Part shown: piece by piece, positions 48,488 to 60,639 of the stretch
How positions within the stretch are numbered: position 1 is the stretch's first letter
Layout: every line of letters starts with the position of its first letter
NCBI RefSeq assembly: GCF_008831285.2
Contig: NW_022205106.1
Coordinates: 51,022 to 115,021 of the forward strand
Length of the DNA: 64,000 nt
Reading direction: 5' to 3'
Source of the DNA: Nymphaea colorata
Lineage: Eukaryota > Streptophyta > Magnoliopsida > Nymphaeales > Nymphaeaceae
Notes under the pieces: generated by a model
Databases searched by the model: none
What the model saw: the letters and a program-made list of their open reading frames with translations, nothing else
What the model was told of the DNA's origin: nothing
Made by a program: the position numbers and the translations under genes

Positions 48488-48901
48488 TAGGGATGTCAAT
48501 GGATCATAGTCAAATTAGGGATGTCAATGGATCATAGTCAAATTGAATTTACCTTCAGCCATATCTAAATCCAAATATGGAATCCTATTTCACAAACTGA
48601 ATTTGATTTCAATATAATTTTCATATTCATATCTAAATATGAATTTTGAACTGCATTTGACCTATTTTCAAAATGTAAGAACATTAGATATAGGATATTT
48701 GCTTAATAACAAATCTCATTCAAATCCACATCCAAATCCAACCGGATGTTTATGTATATCCGAAAATCTGATTGGAAGCCGATTATTACTGCTGAATTCA
48801 ATCCTATTTTTTAATAGGATATATTTTTCTTTTTCATATCTGATTTCTTAGAAACTGATCGATTAGATTTTCTATCCAAAGCAGATATATAGGCATCCCT
48901 A
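48488..48901. mobile_element. miniature inverted-repeat element, family M1 (in B')
   Basis: TAGGGATGTCAATGG at the left and GGCATCCCTA at the right. The first 35 bases ('tagggatgtcaatggatcat' plus 'agtcaaat') occur twice in a row at the left end (48,488 and 48,523). Positionally equivalent to 23,155-23,534. Confidence 0.72.
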
Positions 48902-51740
48902 TGCGCAACTATGGATGCCAGTGGTTTGGATTCAGGGAGGACTTGGGATTCAGATGTAGGCTCTACTTTTTAAAACTAAATTTGGATCCAAGATGCATGT
49001 GATCCCAAATGTAGACATAATCGGGTTGGATCTCCGTAACACAAAGTGAACTCAGGCCTGAATATGGCATAAAACATAAAGGAACACGTATTTGATTAGT
49101 AATGGCACAATGCTTTTTTACTAGCTACAGTTCAAAATCAGGTCCATAATCAGATGTGTCCAACCTTGAAAATGGTGGGGGAAATTTTTTTATTTGTAAA
49201 TTTTAATTATAAAAATATACTGAATTTTTCTTCTTTTTTTTTCACTTTTCATTCTCAAAGAGCAACCCTCAGTCACGGGGACCAAAGGCTTTGAAAAACA
49301 AAATTATAGAGAGAGGTGTACTGGAGGCAGGGGGGCCTGGAGGGTTTTGCATTTCTTCTTGGATTTAAAAAAAAATAAAAAGAAGTTATTTTTAAATTTC
49401 AAATATTTTAGTTTATCCTGTATAAAATAAAATAAAGTAAATATATTTCTGGTTCTGTAAAAATTTAGAAACTATAGTTTGGTTCCTACAACAAAAAATT
49501 CCTAGCTTCATCTTTGAGATCTCTCAGCAACCCTCTACGTAAGGGTTAAAAAGAACTTTATGCCCTTTGTTCTATAGTTTTTACCAATTTAAAAAAAAAA
49601 GGGCTTTGAAGTCTTTCCTTTTAGCCGAACAGAATAGAAACAAAGACGCTACAAGAATTATCACTTAATTGTGTCAAAGAAAACAAGCAGCTCATGCTGT
49701 AAAAGTCGTCACCTTCTTTTATAATGTGGTCATGAAAAAACTCATGGCCTTTCGTTACACAGCAGAAAGTTTCCGTTAAATTGTTACCTATGTGTGCATA
49801 CTTTGTGGTGTGTCATATAAGGTTCCCAGTTGGCAGCTTGCTTTTTAATTATAACTATAGAATATTTGATCCACAAATCAGATTTCAAGAATCTTTTAAA
49901 ATTTTATAGATTTCAACACTGGAGCATATCCGTATGTCACTGGACGTGTAAAATATTTATATGTATCTTGGAAAGTTTCCCTAGAAATTGAGAATAATTA
50001 TTAAAAGGGGAATGAAGCTGAAAATATGTAATCAATAATGTTTGGTCTATAGTAAATAAAATCATTTTCTTATCATTGTCTTTGTGACTGCTGGATGTTT
50101 TGGTCAATTTTGTATAGGTTATTACAAACGGACATCAAATGCAATTTAGCTACTCTACCTTGTGAAATCAAGTTTAAATTTAGCTACTCAGGTTTTGTTG
50201 AAAAAGAAGAAATACTCTAGCTATAGGCCACATATTAGACAAATAAGAGACCATAAGGACTCACTGATCTCTCAACAATTTGATTTATGTTCTCATTCTG
50301 AGACATTCAATAATACCCACCATGTATCTTATATTCTCACTATAGCGATAATTTCCCTTATAACACTATGACATATTTTTTAAATTATTGGTATTTGATT
50401 TTTTTAATGCTTTAAAGCAAGAAAAATGATTAATGCTGAGACACCACAAAAAATTTAAAACAAATAATTTCTTAAAAGAAATGAATGACTGTCTTGAAAA
50501 AAAAGAGGGGCCACTATCGATAGACATTAGGGAGTCAAAATCTGAAATTTTACACACTTATCAAGAAATCATCCAAAGTGAAGCTTTTCTCTCTTCTTTT
50601 TCTCTAACTTGTACAAAATGAAATTAAAAAAAGAAAGCCCAATTGAAAGGAAATAGGTCAAAAGACTAGTAACAAAACCTAACCCTGAGAACGTAATTGG
50701 TCTGGGCCAACTTTGCGTGGCTAGTGCCACTTGATCATGCCCTGTTGCTATTGTTAGAGAGACCTTTAACATCCCATTCGGAGCTCATAGTTCTGTCAAA
50801 CAGAGTTTGTTGGAATAAAACAGCAAAATTGGATTAGTATGAGTCCTGGACATCATCAGCTTTGTCTCTTCATAATAGGGATGGCCAGCCTTAAGTTTGG
50901 CAAAGTCGATGGCATTCCCTCGTGGCACAAACAAGTTGTACTTCTAGTCAATGGTCAGATCACGCAACTTGGATGGGATAAATAAAATTTTGGATTTGGA
51001 AAAAAAAAAATTCATGCTTCCAAATTTTTACATAATACAATGAGAGATCCGACAAATGTGAGAAAGAGGAAGTGTAGGTGATGTAGAAGTTTGTGGATTG
51101 GGAATTTTTCCGGATTTATTTAACACCAATCATGGACCATGTCAGCCTGCAGAGCACTACCTTCGTCTTCCTTCTCTTTTCATTTTCATAGAGTGAACAA
51201 CAAGCCGATTTATTTCCATTTTTAAACATTTCTCTCAGTTCTTTTTTTTTTCTCGATGCCAACCTTATTCGCAACTCACTTTTCCATTTTCCACATATTA
51301 TTATGAATGAAAAAGCAGGTGATATGTGGAAAATATTATCTTGGTTGGCACCATGTTTCCAAATCAAAAGAAAACTAAACTTAGATATGCATGATAAGCG
51401 GCTTTGTTTGTTTGAAAAATTTACTAATGTAGATTTGATTTTCATAGCCCATGTGAAAATTATTGATTGATAACTAGACAGCCGAGAGTTTTTATAACTA
51501 GGCTTTTTTCTATTGAATTATTGACTGTTGATCACAATATAATCAAGATTAGTGAATATTTGTGCCGTCGCCTTAAATTCCAAATTCTGGATGTATGAAC
51601 ACAAGTATGGCCCATTACTAGGAAGCCAATCCTGGTGATACATCAATGTACCAAAGACACCCATGATAGTGAGTATCATTTGCCAAATAATCTTATTTAA
51701 GGATCTAGAGTGCGACAAAAGGAGGGGGAGCTGGCAGGAG
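48902..51740. other. block B' distal region, no gene recognised
   Basis: Matches 23,535-26,545 with indels. Contains an insert near 50,985-51,060 absent from B, and lacks about 230 bases equivalent to 26,035-26,270. The identical 285-base island is at 50,644-50,928. Confidence 0.65.
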
Positions 51741-51744
51741 CCAT

Positions 51745-51970
51745 GCCCCTCCCCCCTCATGTTTTGGAAAAAAAAAATGATACTTACATTCTAAGAAATT
51801 TTTAAATTGGCCTATGTAAAAATTTTGAAAAATATTGTTTGGCCCTTGTATAATTTTTGCAAATACTGTTCAGCCCTTCCTAAAAAAATTGCTGGCTTCA
51901 CCCTCAGATCTCGCGTCTACTGTTCTTTATTTCATATCCATTTCATCTCAAGTTAATGAAATTATGAGTA
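51745..51970. repeat. dispersed short repeat, copy 3
   Basis: Counterpart of 26,570-26,800 and 10,561-10,790, at the B'-D' boundary. Confidence 0.65.
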
Positions 51971-52129
51971 ACTCATGTCAGAACATCATCACAATCAATA
52001 AGAGAAGAAGAACTATAAGAAACTAGACTGACATAGAATATATATCTCTAGCAAGAAATTCTTGCTTGTGGGTAAGAACTGCCTCCACTGTAGCTTGCAT
52101 GTGACTGTGTAATTTCATAAGATCATCTT

Positions 52130-52690
52130 GTTTGAGAAGAGGAGAGAGAGGGTCCCCTTGTCATCGACCTCTATGGCTACAAAAAGTGGTTCCCTCCCTT
52201 CTTAAAGGCAACAACAAACAAAGCAGTAGAAACACAAGTCATATTTTTCCTCACCCAATCCTCACAAAATCCCAAATAAGAAAGCCTAAAGTGCAAAAAG
52301 ACAGTCCGATTTGTTATAATCTTTTGAAACATCTAATTTGAGAAGAAAAAATTGTTCTATATGCCCTCATCCAAGCTGTTGACCACATCAAGAGCAAGAT
52401 GCATGGATGGTGAACAAATCTACTGGGGAGATCAGAAGTACAACTAGTTTATAGATCACATTGCATAATGATATAAGTCAAGACTTTTGTATCCATAATG
52501 ATATAGAATTAAGAACGAATATCATATGTGTTCCATTACAAGCTTGTTTGTGAGAAGAAATTTCTCACCGCCAGAGCCATATTGTTAGCATCCCAAAATT
52601 TCTTTTGGTTCACCAGTGAGAATTTGTTTTGCAGACTAGAAAAGGGGTCCACCAGCCATTGGTATGAGGCTTAGTTTTTCTGTGGCATTC
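52130..52690 (-). mobile_element. LINE remnant (block D', copy 3)
   Basis: Minus-strand LINE debris matching 27,090-27,635. It ends at 'cattcttggt', where the other copies continue for about 700 bases; here the purine tract follows at once. The deletion joins LINE to block A's purine tract. Confidence 0.7.
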
Positions 52691-52699
52691 TTCATTCTT

Positions 52700-53100
52700 G
52701 GTAGAGAGATTAAAAGAGAGGTAAAAGAAAGAGAGAGAAAGAAAGATTTTTAAAAAGGGAGAGAGAGAATTGATGGGATAGAGAAAAAGGAGAAATTTTA
52801 GAGAGAGAGATCTAAAAAGAGAGAGAAATCACAGAGAGAGAGGGAGAAAAATAGTAGAGAGAAATAGTGAAATCCAAGAGAGATACATTAAAAAAAGAAA
52901 AAGGAGAGATTAAAAGAGAGGTAAAATAAAGAGAGAGAAAGAAAGAGATTTTAAAAAAGGGAGAGCGAGAACTAAAGAGAGAGAGAGAGAGAGAAAAGAG
53001 AAATTTTAGAGAGAGAGATCTAAAAAGGGAGAGAAATCAGAGAGAGAGAAAGAGAAATAGGAGAGAGAAATAGAGAGATTAAAAGAGAGATTTTGCGTTT
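52700..53100. repeat. GA-rich purine tract, D'-A' junction
   Basis: Irregular GAGAGA/AAAAGAGAG sequence with a tandem repeat of about 210 bases ('gagattaaaagagaggtaaa' at 52,705 and 52,906). It matches 1-250, which corresponds to the second of these units. Confidence 0.85.
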
Positions 53101-54790
53101 TTTAATTCTCTTTCCTGGATGGAAACTATGATTAACGAGTTTGGAAAATAATTTAAATATTATAACAACTTCATTACATTTGTTGTAGGTCAGAGAGAAG
53201 CTTAAGCTCATAAAGAAAAGGTCTAAGCAAAGTCTCCAAAGCCTTTAATTTCAAGAGTTTGAAATGCTTTTGAAACTATAAAAAAAAATCTTTGTATGCA
53301 TGTGTAAATAGTAAAAAAGACATCCTATATAATCTTGGCAATTACGCCCCTCCCATCATTAGGTAAAAGATGAAGACTACATAATGAGGAAGAATTGTTT
53401 ACTCTAGAAGAAGTGGATGAAGGAAGCTCCTCCCCTCATCCTCCTGTACTCAAATCCGTCGAAGGAGCATTTCTGAAGGAAAATCACTCCTTTGGGATTG
53501 CTAATATAATGACAAATAAATGGTTTATCAAGAGAAGAAGGATTCAAAGGTGGCTAAAGTAGTGGTCTAAAACTAACAGTAAGGTATGTATTAATCTTGA
53601 ACCTGACAAGATAAAAGGTATCGATCTTGACTCTTACTTCCTCCCTTGATAATGAATGAGCATGTAAGTTTTTGTTGGCCACACTGCAATAAAAGCCTTA
53701 CATTAAAACAGAAGATTTATGGATTTTGGATGAACGACAAAGCTATGTGATAGCTTCAATAGGATTTTTGGCGGAGCTTTCTTGATGTGGTTCAGTACCA
53801 AAGTGGTATAGTGTGTGTGTGTGTGTATTAATGACATTAGGGATGGGGTACAAAGCTTCAGACTTACGATCTCAACTGTTAACTACTAAAATACTCAAGA
53901 TAATATCTAAAAGGTTAGATTGTTAAAGAAAAAAATGTTTTGAACATTGCGTTTCAATGTATATAATTGTCCACTTGGTTCAACCATCATCTTCTGGTCT
54001 CTTTCTCTCTCTCTCTCTCCCTCTCTCATATTACTTTATGCGAATCTCAACATTATGGGAAAGGTTAAGATATGGCTGTTGGATTCAATATTTATTTTTG
54101 CAACCGAGTCCAATATGAACTTTATGCTAAATAAATTTGGATTGCAGATCATATATGTAAATTATTTTTACATAATAAAATCAATGAAATAAAATATTAA
54201 GAAGAAATCTGGCAAGTCCGAAAGGGGGAACTCTAGGGAATGTAGAAGGCTTGGCCTTGGGGATTTTTCTACCATATTTATTAAGGAGCAAGTAAATTAA
54301 TTGAATTTCTTGTTTAACACAACCTATAAAAAATGTGCCGATGAGTATTTTTCTCATGTATTTAGTATTATAACAGATCACGCCACGATTGATGGGAATT
54401 AAAGTTAAAGTGAATGAAGAAAATATAATGAATTGGAGAGAGAAAAGAAGCAGCAATATGAACGTAGCTAGTCTGGAAGAGAAGAAGAATACAGTGTAAG
54501 GAATTGACAAAACAGCATGAAAGGACAGAAGCCAATGAGTAATAACTGACAGAATTGAGGGTAGAATTTCTTGAGCCGTGAAGGGCCGAATTTCTTCCGT
54601 AACTTGATTACTTCAGTGCTCTACCACTTGCAAGAGGATAATGTGGAGGTGGCGGTGATCAAACGGACTCACCTGCTCAATTTGAATTTTATGTGCAGTT
54701 TTTTGCCTATTTTCTTCGCATCCTTGTGAAAATTGCTTATCATCCTCTGCCCTTCAATCTATCGAGAAACTGGGACTGGGGTTACTGGAG
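53101..54790. other. 5' part of block A', no gene seen
   Basis: Matches 250-905 and 3,320-4,078. Between the two parts is A'-specific sequence (53,800-54,035) with a GT run at 53,811-53,827 and a CT run at about 54,001-54,027. It ends at the NLR start region. Confidence 0.7.
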
Positions 54791-57700
54791 ATAGGAGCAG
54801 TAATAGATGCTCTTGTGCAAACAGCCATTTCTACTGCAACCAATTTGTTGAAAGAGACGAAAGACTACATCTTGAATGCCAAAGACGATCTGAAGAAGCT
54901 CCAAAGGATCCTGAAAATCTTCCAAAAGGCCATTAAAGATGCTGATCGAGTCCTTTTTCAGCAAGGAGTGCGACAGACAACTAGAGTTTGAGCTTCATTA
55001 TGATGCCGAGGACATCATCGAAGGATATCGAAGCAAAATTGAGGCCAGCAAGAGGGATCAGGTACGGAACGGTCTTTGACCACAACACTCTCTTCCTATT
55101 ATGAAGATGTTTCTTTTCGTTACCAAATTGGTAACAAAATCAAGAAAATCAATGAAAGGCTTGATAAAATAAAGAAAGATTGGGACATGGTGGATAGGCT
55201 CAAAACAACTCCAAAAGGGGGTGGTAAGGACCATGTTCATGGTGAACATGTAAACCTTAAAGAGGCAACCCATCACATAGGTGTACAACTGCCCACAGGC
55301 AGGGAGAATGATAAAAAGGTGTTAGTAGAAATGCTCTCATCGAATGACTTTTGTAGTAAGACTGAGAAGGATGGTGTTTCTATTATCTCCATTGTTGGAA
55401 AGGGAGGGATCGGTAAAACGACTCTAGCAAACATGGTATTTAATGAAATTGAACAACAGTTCGGGGAACGCAGGTGGTGGGTTTGGGTTTTGGAAAGGCC
55501 AAACCATAAGGATTTGGTGCGGCAGATACTAAGGGAAGTGTGCAAGAGAAAACACTGATTGTTCCTTGACTGACTTATGCAAACAATTACTGAACGAGCT
55601 CTCAAAGTAAAAAATTTTGTTGGTCCTAGATGATGTATGGGAAGTAAAATGGTGGGAGGAAAAGATAGGGGGAACATTGATGGTGGGTGCAATGGGGACA
55701 AAAATTTTGATTACAGTAGAAAGAAATATGTGTCGGAGGGGATGGGTGCTTTTTATATGCATGAATTACAAGAATTTAATTTCCACCAAAGTTGGTACTT
55801 GTTTCTGAAGGAGGTTTTAAGAGAAGGCCAAAGAGAAGAAGATTCGGTGATGCATAAGATCAAATTTGTTGGAGAGGGAATAGTAAAAAGTGTGGTCAGT
55901 TGCCACTTGTGATTAAGATGGTGGGGTCCATGATCCACACCAAGAAAATGAGTAGGGAGGACTGGAAGTCCGTCGTGGATAGTAAGATATGGGAATGGAA
56001 GACTCCTGCAGCCTCATCATCGTCCATTGAAATAGGTGGTGATATTCTTTCTGGTCTCATGCTGAGCTACGATGACTTGCCATATTATTTGAAGAGTTGT
56101 TTTGTGTATTGCTCCATTTATCCAAAGGATTATGAGATTGAAAGGGAGACATTGATCATGCAATGGGTGGCACACGGATTGATTGAGGCTGGCATAGATG
56201 TTAAAGCCACAACAAACCAATACATTGAATATTTGATAAGGCGGTGTTTGATTGAAGAAATTGATTTGAAGAGCATCAAATTGCATGACATTTTGCATGA
56301 CCTTGCCTTATATATAGGTGGAAGGGAATATGGCCATCCCTCTACTACTGAGCACACCTGCCATCTTTCATTACTTGGTGTACACGATGCAGAGGCACAC
56401 AAGTCCATTGAATACCTTTCACTTGTAAAATATCTCGATCTAAGCAATTCTAAATGAGACGGTTGCCCAGTTCAATCTGCAGACTCTGTAACTTGCAAAC
56501 ATTGGATTTAAATTATAGTAAGATTGAAGAGTTGCCCAAGGAAATGGGTGAACTCTGCAACTTGAGGTTTCTTGGGCTGAAATGGACATGGGAATTGAAA
56601 TTTATAGCGGAAGGCTTGGGGAAGCTTACCAATTTTCGGACCTTACATAGATTTGTGGTATGCGATGATGAAGGGGACACAAAGGGATGCAATATTAGGG
56701 AACTAAAAGACTTGAACAAACTACAGGGGGAATTGTCAATACAAGGGTTGGAGGGGACAAGAAAAGCAATTGATTGTGCAAGAAATGCACAATTCTTAAG
56801 GAGAAGTATGGCATAATTAGTTTGGAATTCTACTTTGGAATTACTGGAGGTGTTTCAGCACAGAGTGGTACTTCTGAACAGAGTAATGACGAACAGAGTG
56901 GTGCACTGGAGGCATTGGAACCTCCACTTGGGCTGGAGTGCTTGGAGATAGGTGATTATAAAGCAAAGATGCCAGTTTGGCATTTGAATACTGAGTATAC
57001 CAACCTACATTCACTAAAGCTGGAAAGATGCCATTTATGGGAAAAACTAAGAAGCATTACCGCGTTGGAATTACCAAATGTCATCAATTGCCCAGCACTA
57101 TGTGAAATAGCTAGCACGCCTGCCTCTGAGTTGTTGAAGGTAGAGGAATGCTGCAGCCTAGAGCAATTACCTCACACATGCCTGCTCTCAAGTGGTTGGA
57201 CGTGGCACTTTGTGACAGCCTAGAGCAATTGCCTGATCACAGGCCTGCTCTCAAGTCGTTGATGGTGTGGGCATGTGATGGCTTAAAGGCTCTTGTTAAC
57301 ATGCCTGCCTTGGAGTCATTGGAGGTGAGTTATTGTGATTGTATAGAGCATTTACATGACATGCCTGCTCTGAAGTCATTGATGGTGCGGAAATGTGATA
57401 GGCTGAAGACTCTAGCTGACATGCCTACCTTGGAGTCGTTGGAGGTAGAATTTTGTGACAGCCTAGAGTAATTACGTCCTGACATGCCTCCTCTCAAGTC
57501 ATAGAAAGTGTATGGACCTAATAGCTTGAAGGCTCTTGTTAACGTTCCTTTACTTGAGGAGTTGATGCTGGAAGGTTTGCTCAACTGGGAAGGGTGGCTA
57601 GCAGATGGATTAGGGGAAACAACATTGACTTCTATGCCAAGGTTAAGAGAGGCAAATTTTATGAATTGTCAAGGGATGCAGACAGAAGGCTTGCTTGATG

Positions 57701-58002
57701 CTCTATTGGAGCTGGCGCGGCATGATGGTCAAGTGACTCACCTCCAAAGTCTGTCAGTGTGTTGTTGCCTAAGTGCAAGATTGGGATGAAAATTCCTTGA
57801 GCAACTGCCTAACCTCATTGAGTTAAGGTTGGATCCAGACTCAGCAGTACTACTTCCATCACCATTGCCGTCGGAGGTATCAACATTTCTACCCTCCCTC
57901 AAGTCTCTGTCTTTGAGTGACACGAATGTTGATGAGGTCAAATTGGGACGGGTGCCCCAGTGCTTGTGGGGTCTCTCCCAACTGTAGACATTGTACCTCA
58001 AC
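54791..58002 (+). pseudogene. CC-NBS-LRR (NLR) disease-resistance pseudogene, copy A'
   Basis: Same receptor as at 4,079. The expected ATG is ATA (54,791). The coiled-coil frame then reads cleanly (ATNLLKETKDYILNAKDDLKKLQ) to a TGA at 54,989. The P-loop is consensus, VGKGGIGKTT (55,391-55,423). Kinase-2 is LLVLDDVWE (55,614-55,641), whose Trp marks the non-TIR class. RNBS-D is CFVYCSIYPKDYE (about 56,100) and the MHD-like motif is ILHDLA (about 56,290). The LRR includes about 21-residue repeats (57,175-57,470). Lesions: lost start, an 8-base deletion near 55,549, frameshifts around 55,600-55,890, a deletion of about 165 bases near 56,402, and stops at 57,787 and 57,985. The last LRR codons are missing, because block C' begins at 58,003 inside the gene. 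Identification is firm. Confidence 0.93.
57175..57470 (+). repeat. 63-bp (21-residue) tandem LRR units in NLR A'
   Basis: Successive units read MPAL(K/E)S LxVxxCDxLxxL, with starts at about 57,178, 57,241, 57,301, 57,361 and 57,421. Copy A retains only two such units, about 57 bases apart (6,370-6,495), so copy number changed after duplication. The repeats probably formed one face of the ligand-sensing LRR. Confidence 0.8.
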
Positions 58003-58387
58003 AAAGGGGAACTGCATCCCCAAGGGGGTTGGTGCATTAGGCGGGTGGGGGTGGGTAAACTACTAGTTTCCATTTTGAATCCCCATTGTGTCAACTGCTT
58101 GTGCTGCAAAAGGAAGGCACCGATATGAAAATTGATGCATAATGTGGGCACCTTTTCCAAGGCACCAAAAGCAGACTTGGGCTCTATGGGGACATTATTG
58201 TAAAAAATGACTTCTAATACTCATTCTGCTCTCCCAAACAGGGGAAACACAAAACTTTTTGACCATTTTTCTTATTTTGTTTGATGAATTTAGCAAGTTA
58301 AAGCTATGGGAAGCCCCACATGAGCCAACGGGTACATGTCCACTCTTCATTTCCTAAAATCTCATTACATGTCTTTATGGTTGCAGC
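58003..58387. other. left part of block C'
   Basis: Matches 15,115-15,501 from the exact join 'aaaggggaactgcatcccc'. No gene. Confidence 0.7.
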
Positions 58388-58566
58388 CAGTGGTAGAGCC
58401 AGAAATTTCTGGTTGAGGGGCACTTCAAGTGTAAGATTCAAACCTTAAGGGGCATTGATATGTAAAAAACTGAAAATTAATGAAGTTTTTGTATCTAAAT
58501 AGTTTATTTTTTTTTGGGTTGGTGTTGGCAATTGCCCACACTAGCAATAATGTAGCTCTGCCACTG
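58388..58566. mobile_element. miniature inverted-repeat element, family M2 (in C')
   Basis: CAGTGGTAGAGCCAG at the left and TAGCTCTGCCACTG at the right. Its inverted ends match better than the C copy at 15,502-15,680. Confidence 0.75.
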
Positions 58567-58718
58567 GGTCACAGTAGCTAAGTTTTCACTATGGTCAACA
58601 CGCTATGCATCCCCCATTTTTGGCTGCTGTAAATATCATTTTTTTGTTAATACAAGTCCAGAGCCTAACACCCACCATCTTCCATAGGAAACCTGAGCTG
58701 CTAATTACCCTATATCTA

Positions 58719-58763
58719 GAGATGTCAGCATATCCGATTCGAATGTGATCTGCTGACATCCCT
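58719..58763. mobile_element. collapsed family M1 element (ends only)
   Basis: AGAGATGTCAGCATATCC is joined directly to TGATCTGCTGACATCCC. The interior of about 360 bases present at 15,829-16,233 is gone, leaving a 45-base near-palindrome. Confidence 0.75.
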
Positions 58764-58977
58764 ACTATTTCCACATAAATTGTCCAACTCAACTCAAAGA
58801 TCAGAAGACAAAGATGCAGCCCCTGAGAAATGAATTAGCATGGGATTTGCAATTGGAAGGAATGCAACAGGCAAGCTTAGCATCGCAAAGAGGTGCTGAT
58901 AGACTCTTTCTTAAGCATATCAATGGCCAAAAAGAGCAGCGAATAAGCCAGATGTGGGCTTGTATGAGCAGCTGCCG
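58740..58977 (-). pseudogene. copia gag tail (block C')
   Basis: The minus strand reads AHTSPHLAYSLLFLAIDM, matching the tail of the gag at 16,354-17,232. The match stops at 58,970 ('gctgccggc'), so the gag core is missing. The 77-codon plus-strand frame here is its antisense. Confidence 0.65.
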
Positions 58978-59073
58978 GCAGGGTCAACAGCTTTTCAATG
59001 AGGAGTGGACTTGGATTGTGGATCTTGCCATAGGAGCTGCCACATAGGTTTGCTTGTCATATGCCATCAGCCA

Positions 59074-59523
59074 TAGGGATCTCAATGGATCAGATTCGAA
59101 TAAAATATACTCTTAACCATATGTAGCTGCTTTTTCAAATACTCACGTGTTCATATTTGAATTCTGATTTGAACATGAATGAATAAAGCTCATATCTAAG
59201 TCTGAAATCCAATTTTGCAATCTGAATATGATTTGAATCCAACTTTGCATTCACTTCTTAATCTGAATTTTGAACCAAATCTAGCTGACTTTCAATATAT
59301 AAGAGTATTAGATGTATGATATTTGTTTAAAACTAAATCTTATCTGAATTTGAATGTGATCAAATATTTACATATGTCTCAATCCAAATCCAATAGAATG
59401 TCATTTCTTAAATCCAAAGCTGATCTGATTTTTCTATTGGACATTATATTTTTTTTCTATAACTGGTTTTTCAGAATGGTTTGGTTCGATATCTGATTCA
59501 AATCGAATATATTGACATCCTTA
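59074..59523. mobile_element. miniature inverted-repeat element, family M1
   Basis: Starts TAGGGATCTCAATGGATCAGATTCGAAT and ends ATTCAAATCGAATATATTGACATCCTTA. The two ends form a longer inverted repeat than in the other copies. AT-rich, no coding. Confidence 0.7.
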
Positions 59524-60240
59524 CTTAACCAGAAATGCCTATCTCCGCCACTGGAAATGGGAGTGAAAGACGCACCATGAAATGCATGTGATACTACTAC
59601 TTGATTCTAACTGAAGTGGCCACAGGTATTGGCAGATGATCTATGTTTCAAATCTAGGAAATGATGAGATCATTCAACCTTCTTTGACGCACATTTCAGT
59701 TCCTTTGTTTCCAAAGTCTAGAGAAGTAGCACCCATAAGAATGGAACTAAGAATGTACTGTCAGCGGCCCCTCAAGCCAAGTAGCTATGCTATGGCATGT
59801 CAATTCCAAATAGTTGACTACAATATATTACAAAATAACAGTAATTTAAGTTTGAAGCAATACTTGACGAACAATATACTAGGCAAAGTAGACCACGTAA
59901 TTGAATAGTTTTGATGCGAGTGATTCCACAAACATCAACATAAGTCATTCATTCATCTCATTCATTCAGCATCATTCCTCAAATATCATGTCTTGGACGT
60001 GTCAATGGATTGAAACTCACAAGATCTCGAGAGGTAGATCGGCCTATTGCCTTCTTTATTGCTTATATGAGATGTATCATTTCTACCAATCTGCAAATTT
60101 GTTCATTTGGAAGTTCTACACTGTCATGCCTCATTTCTTTCAGCACCTATTATTTAAATGAGGTGAAGAAGCTATTTAATTGGAATGGATACAGCCTTGT
60201 CCATATCATTAAATAAAAGTAATGCCATTGTGTTTGTCAT
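59524..60240. other. intergenic, no gene recognised
   Basis: A 90-codon frame at 59,636-59,908 (SLTHISVPLFPKSREVAP) and overlapping frames at 59,901-60,216 have no recognised relatives. They may belong to the retrotransposon that follows. Confidence 0.35.
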
Positions 60241-60247
60241 TCAAAGA

Positions 60248-60411
60248 GCAGTGGTGGAGTCAAAAAAATTAGCTGGAGGGACCCTTCTTTAAAACATTTA
60301 TATCTTTAGGGGTTATAAAAGAAAAAAAAAATTAATTTGCTAATGTAAAAAATAAAGAAATTTTAATGAGCTGGTCTGATCAGCTTAGCCCACATGTGAC
60401 TAAGCCACTGC
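60248..60411. mobile_element. miniature inverted-repeat element, family M2, with target duplication
   Basis: GCAGTGGTGGAGTCA at the left and TGACTAAGCCACTGC at the right, flanked by CAAAGA on both sides (60,242-60,247 and 60,412-60,417). The direct repeat supports a real transposition and defines the ends of the family. Confidence 0.72.
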
Positions 60412-60639
60412 CAAAGAGGGTCAAAACGACAACATAGTTGCCAGGGAAGAGACACATTCAGTCATGTACTTCGTCTTGAAACTTCTCTTGCTACATTGTC
60501 ATACTAGCATGTAAGATTCAATCATGTATTCAGTTTTCAAAACTTGTCTTGGTAGTTTTTTCATACTAGTGTCTAAGGGAAGAGAAATATTCAATCATGT
60601 ACTTCATTTTTTAAACCTCTTTTGATGCTTTCTCATATT

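Noticed and set aside
55391-55423. P-loop codons of NLR A' as a miR482/2118-type target
   Set aside because: By eye there are too many mismatches with the usual target pattern, and no small-RNA evidence is available here.
58814-59047. 77-codon plus-strand frame that looks like a normal soluble protein
   Set aside because: It is antisense to the copia gag tail; the minus strand matches the gag at 16,354-17,232.
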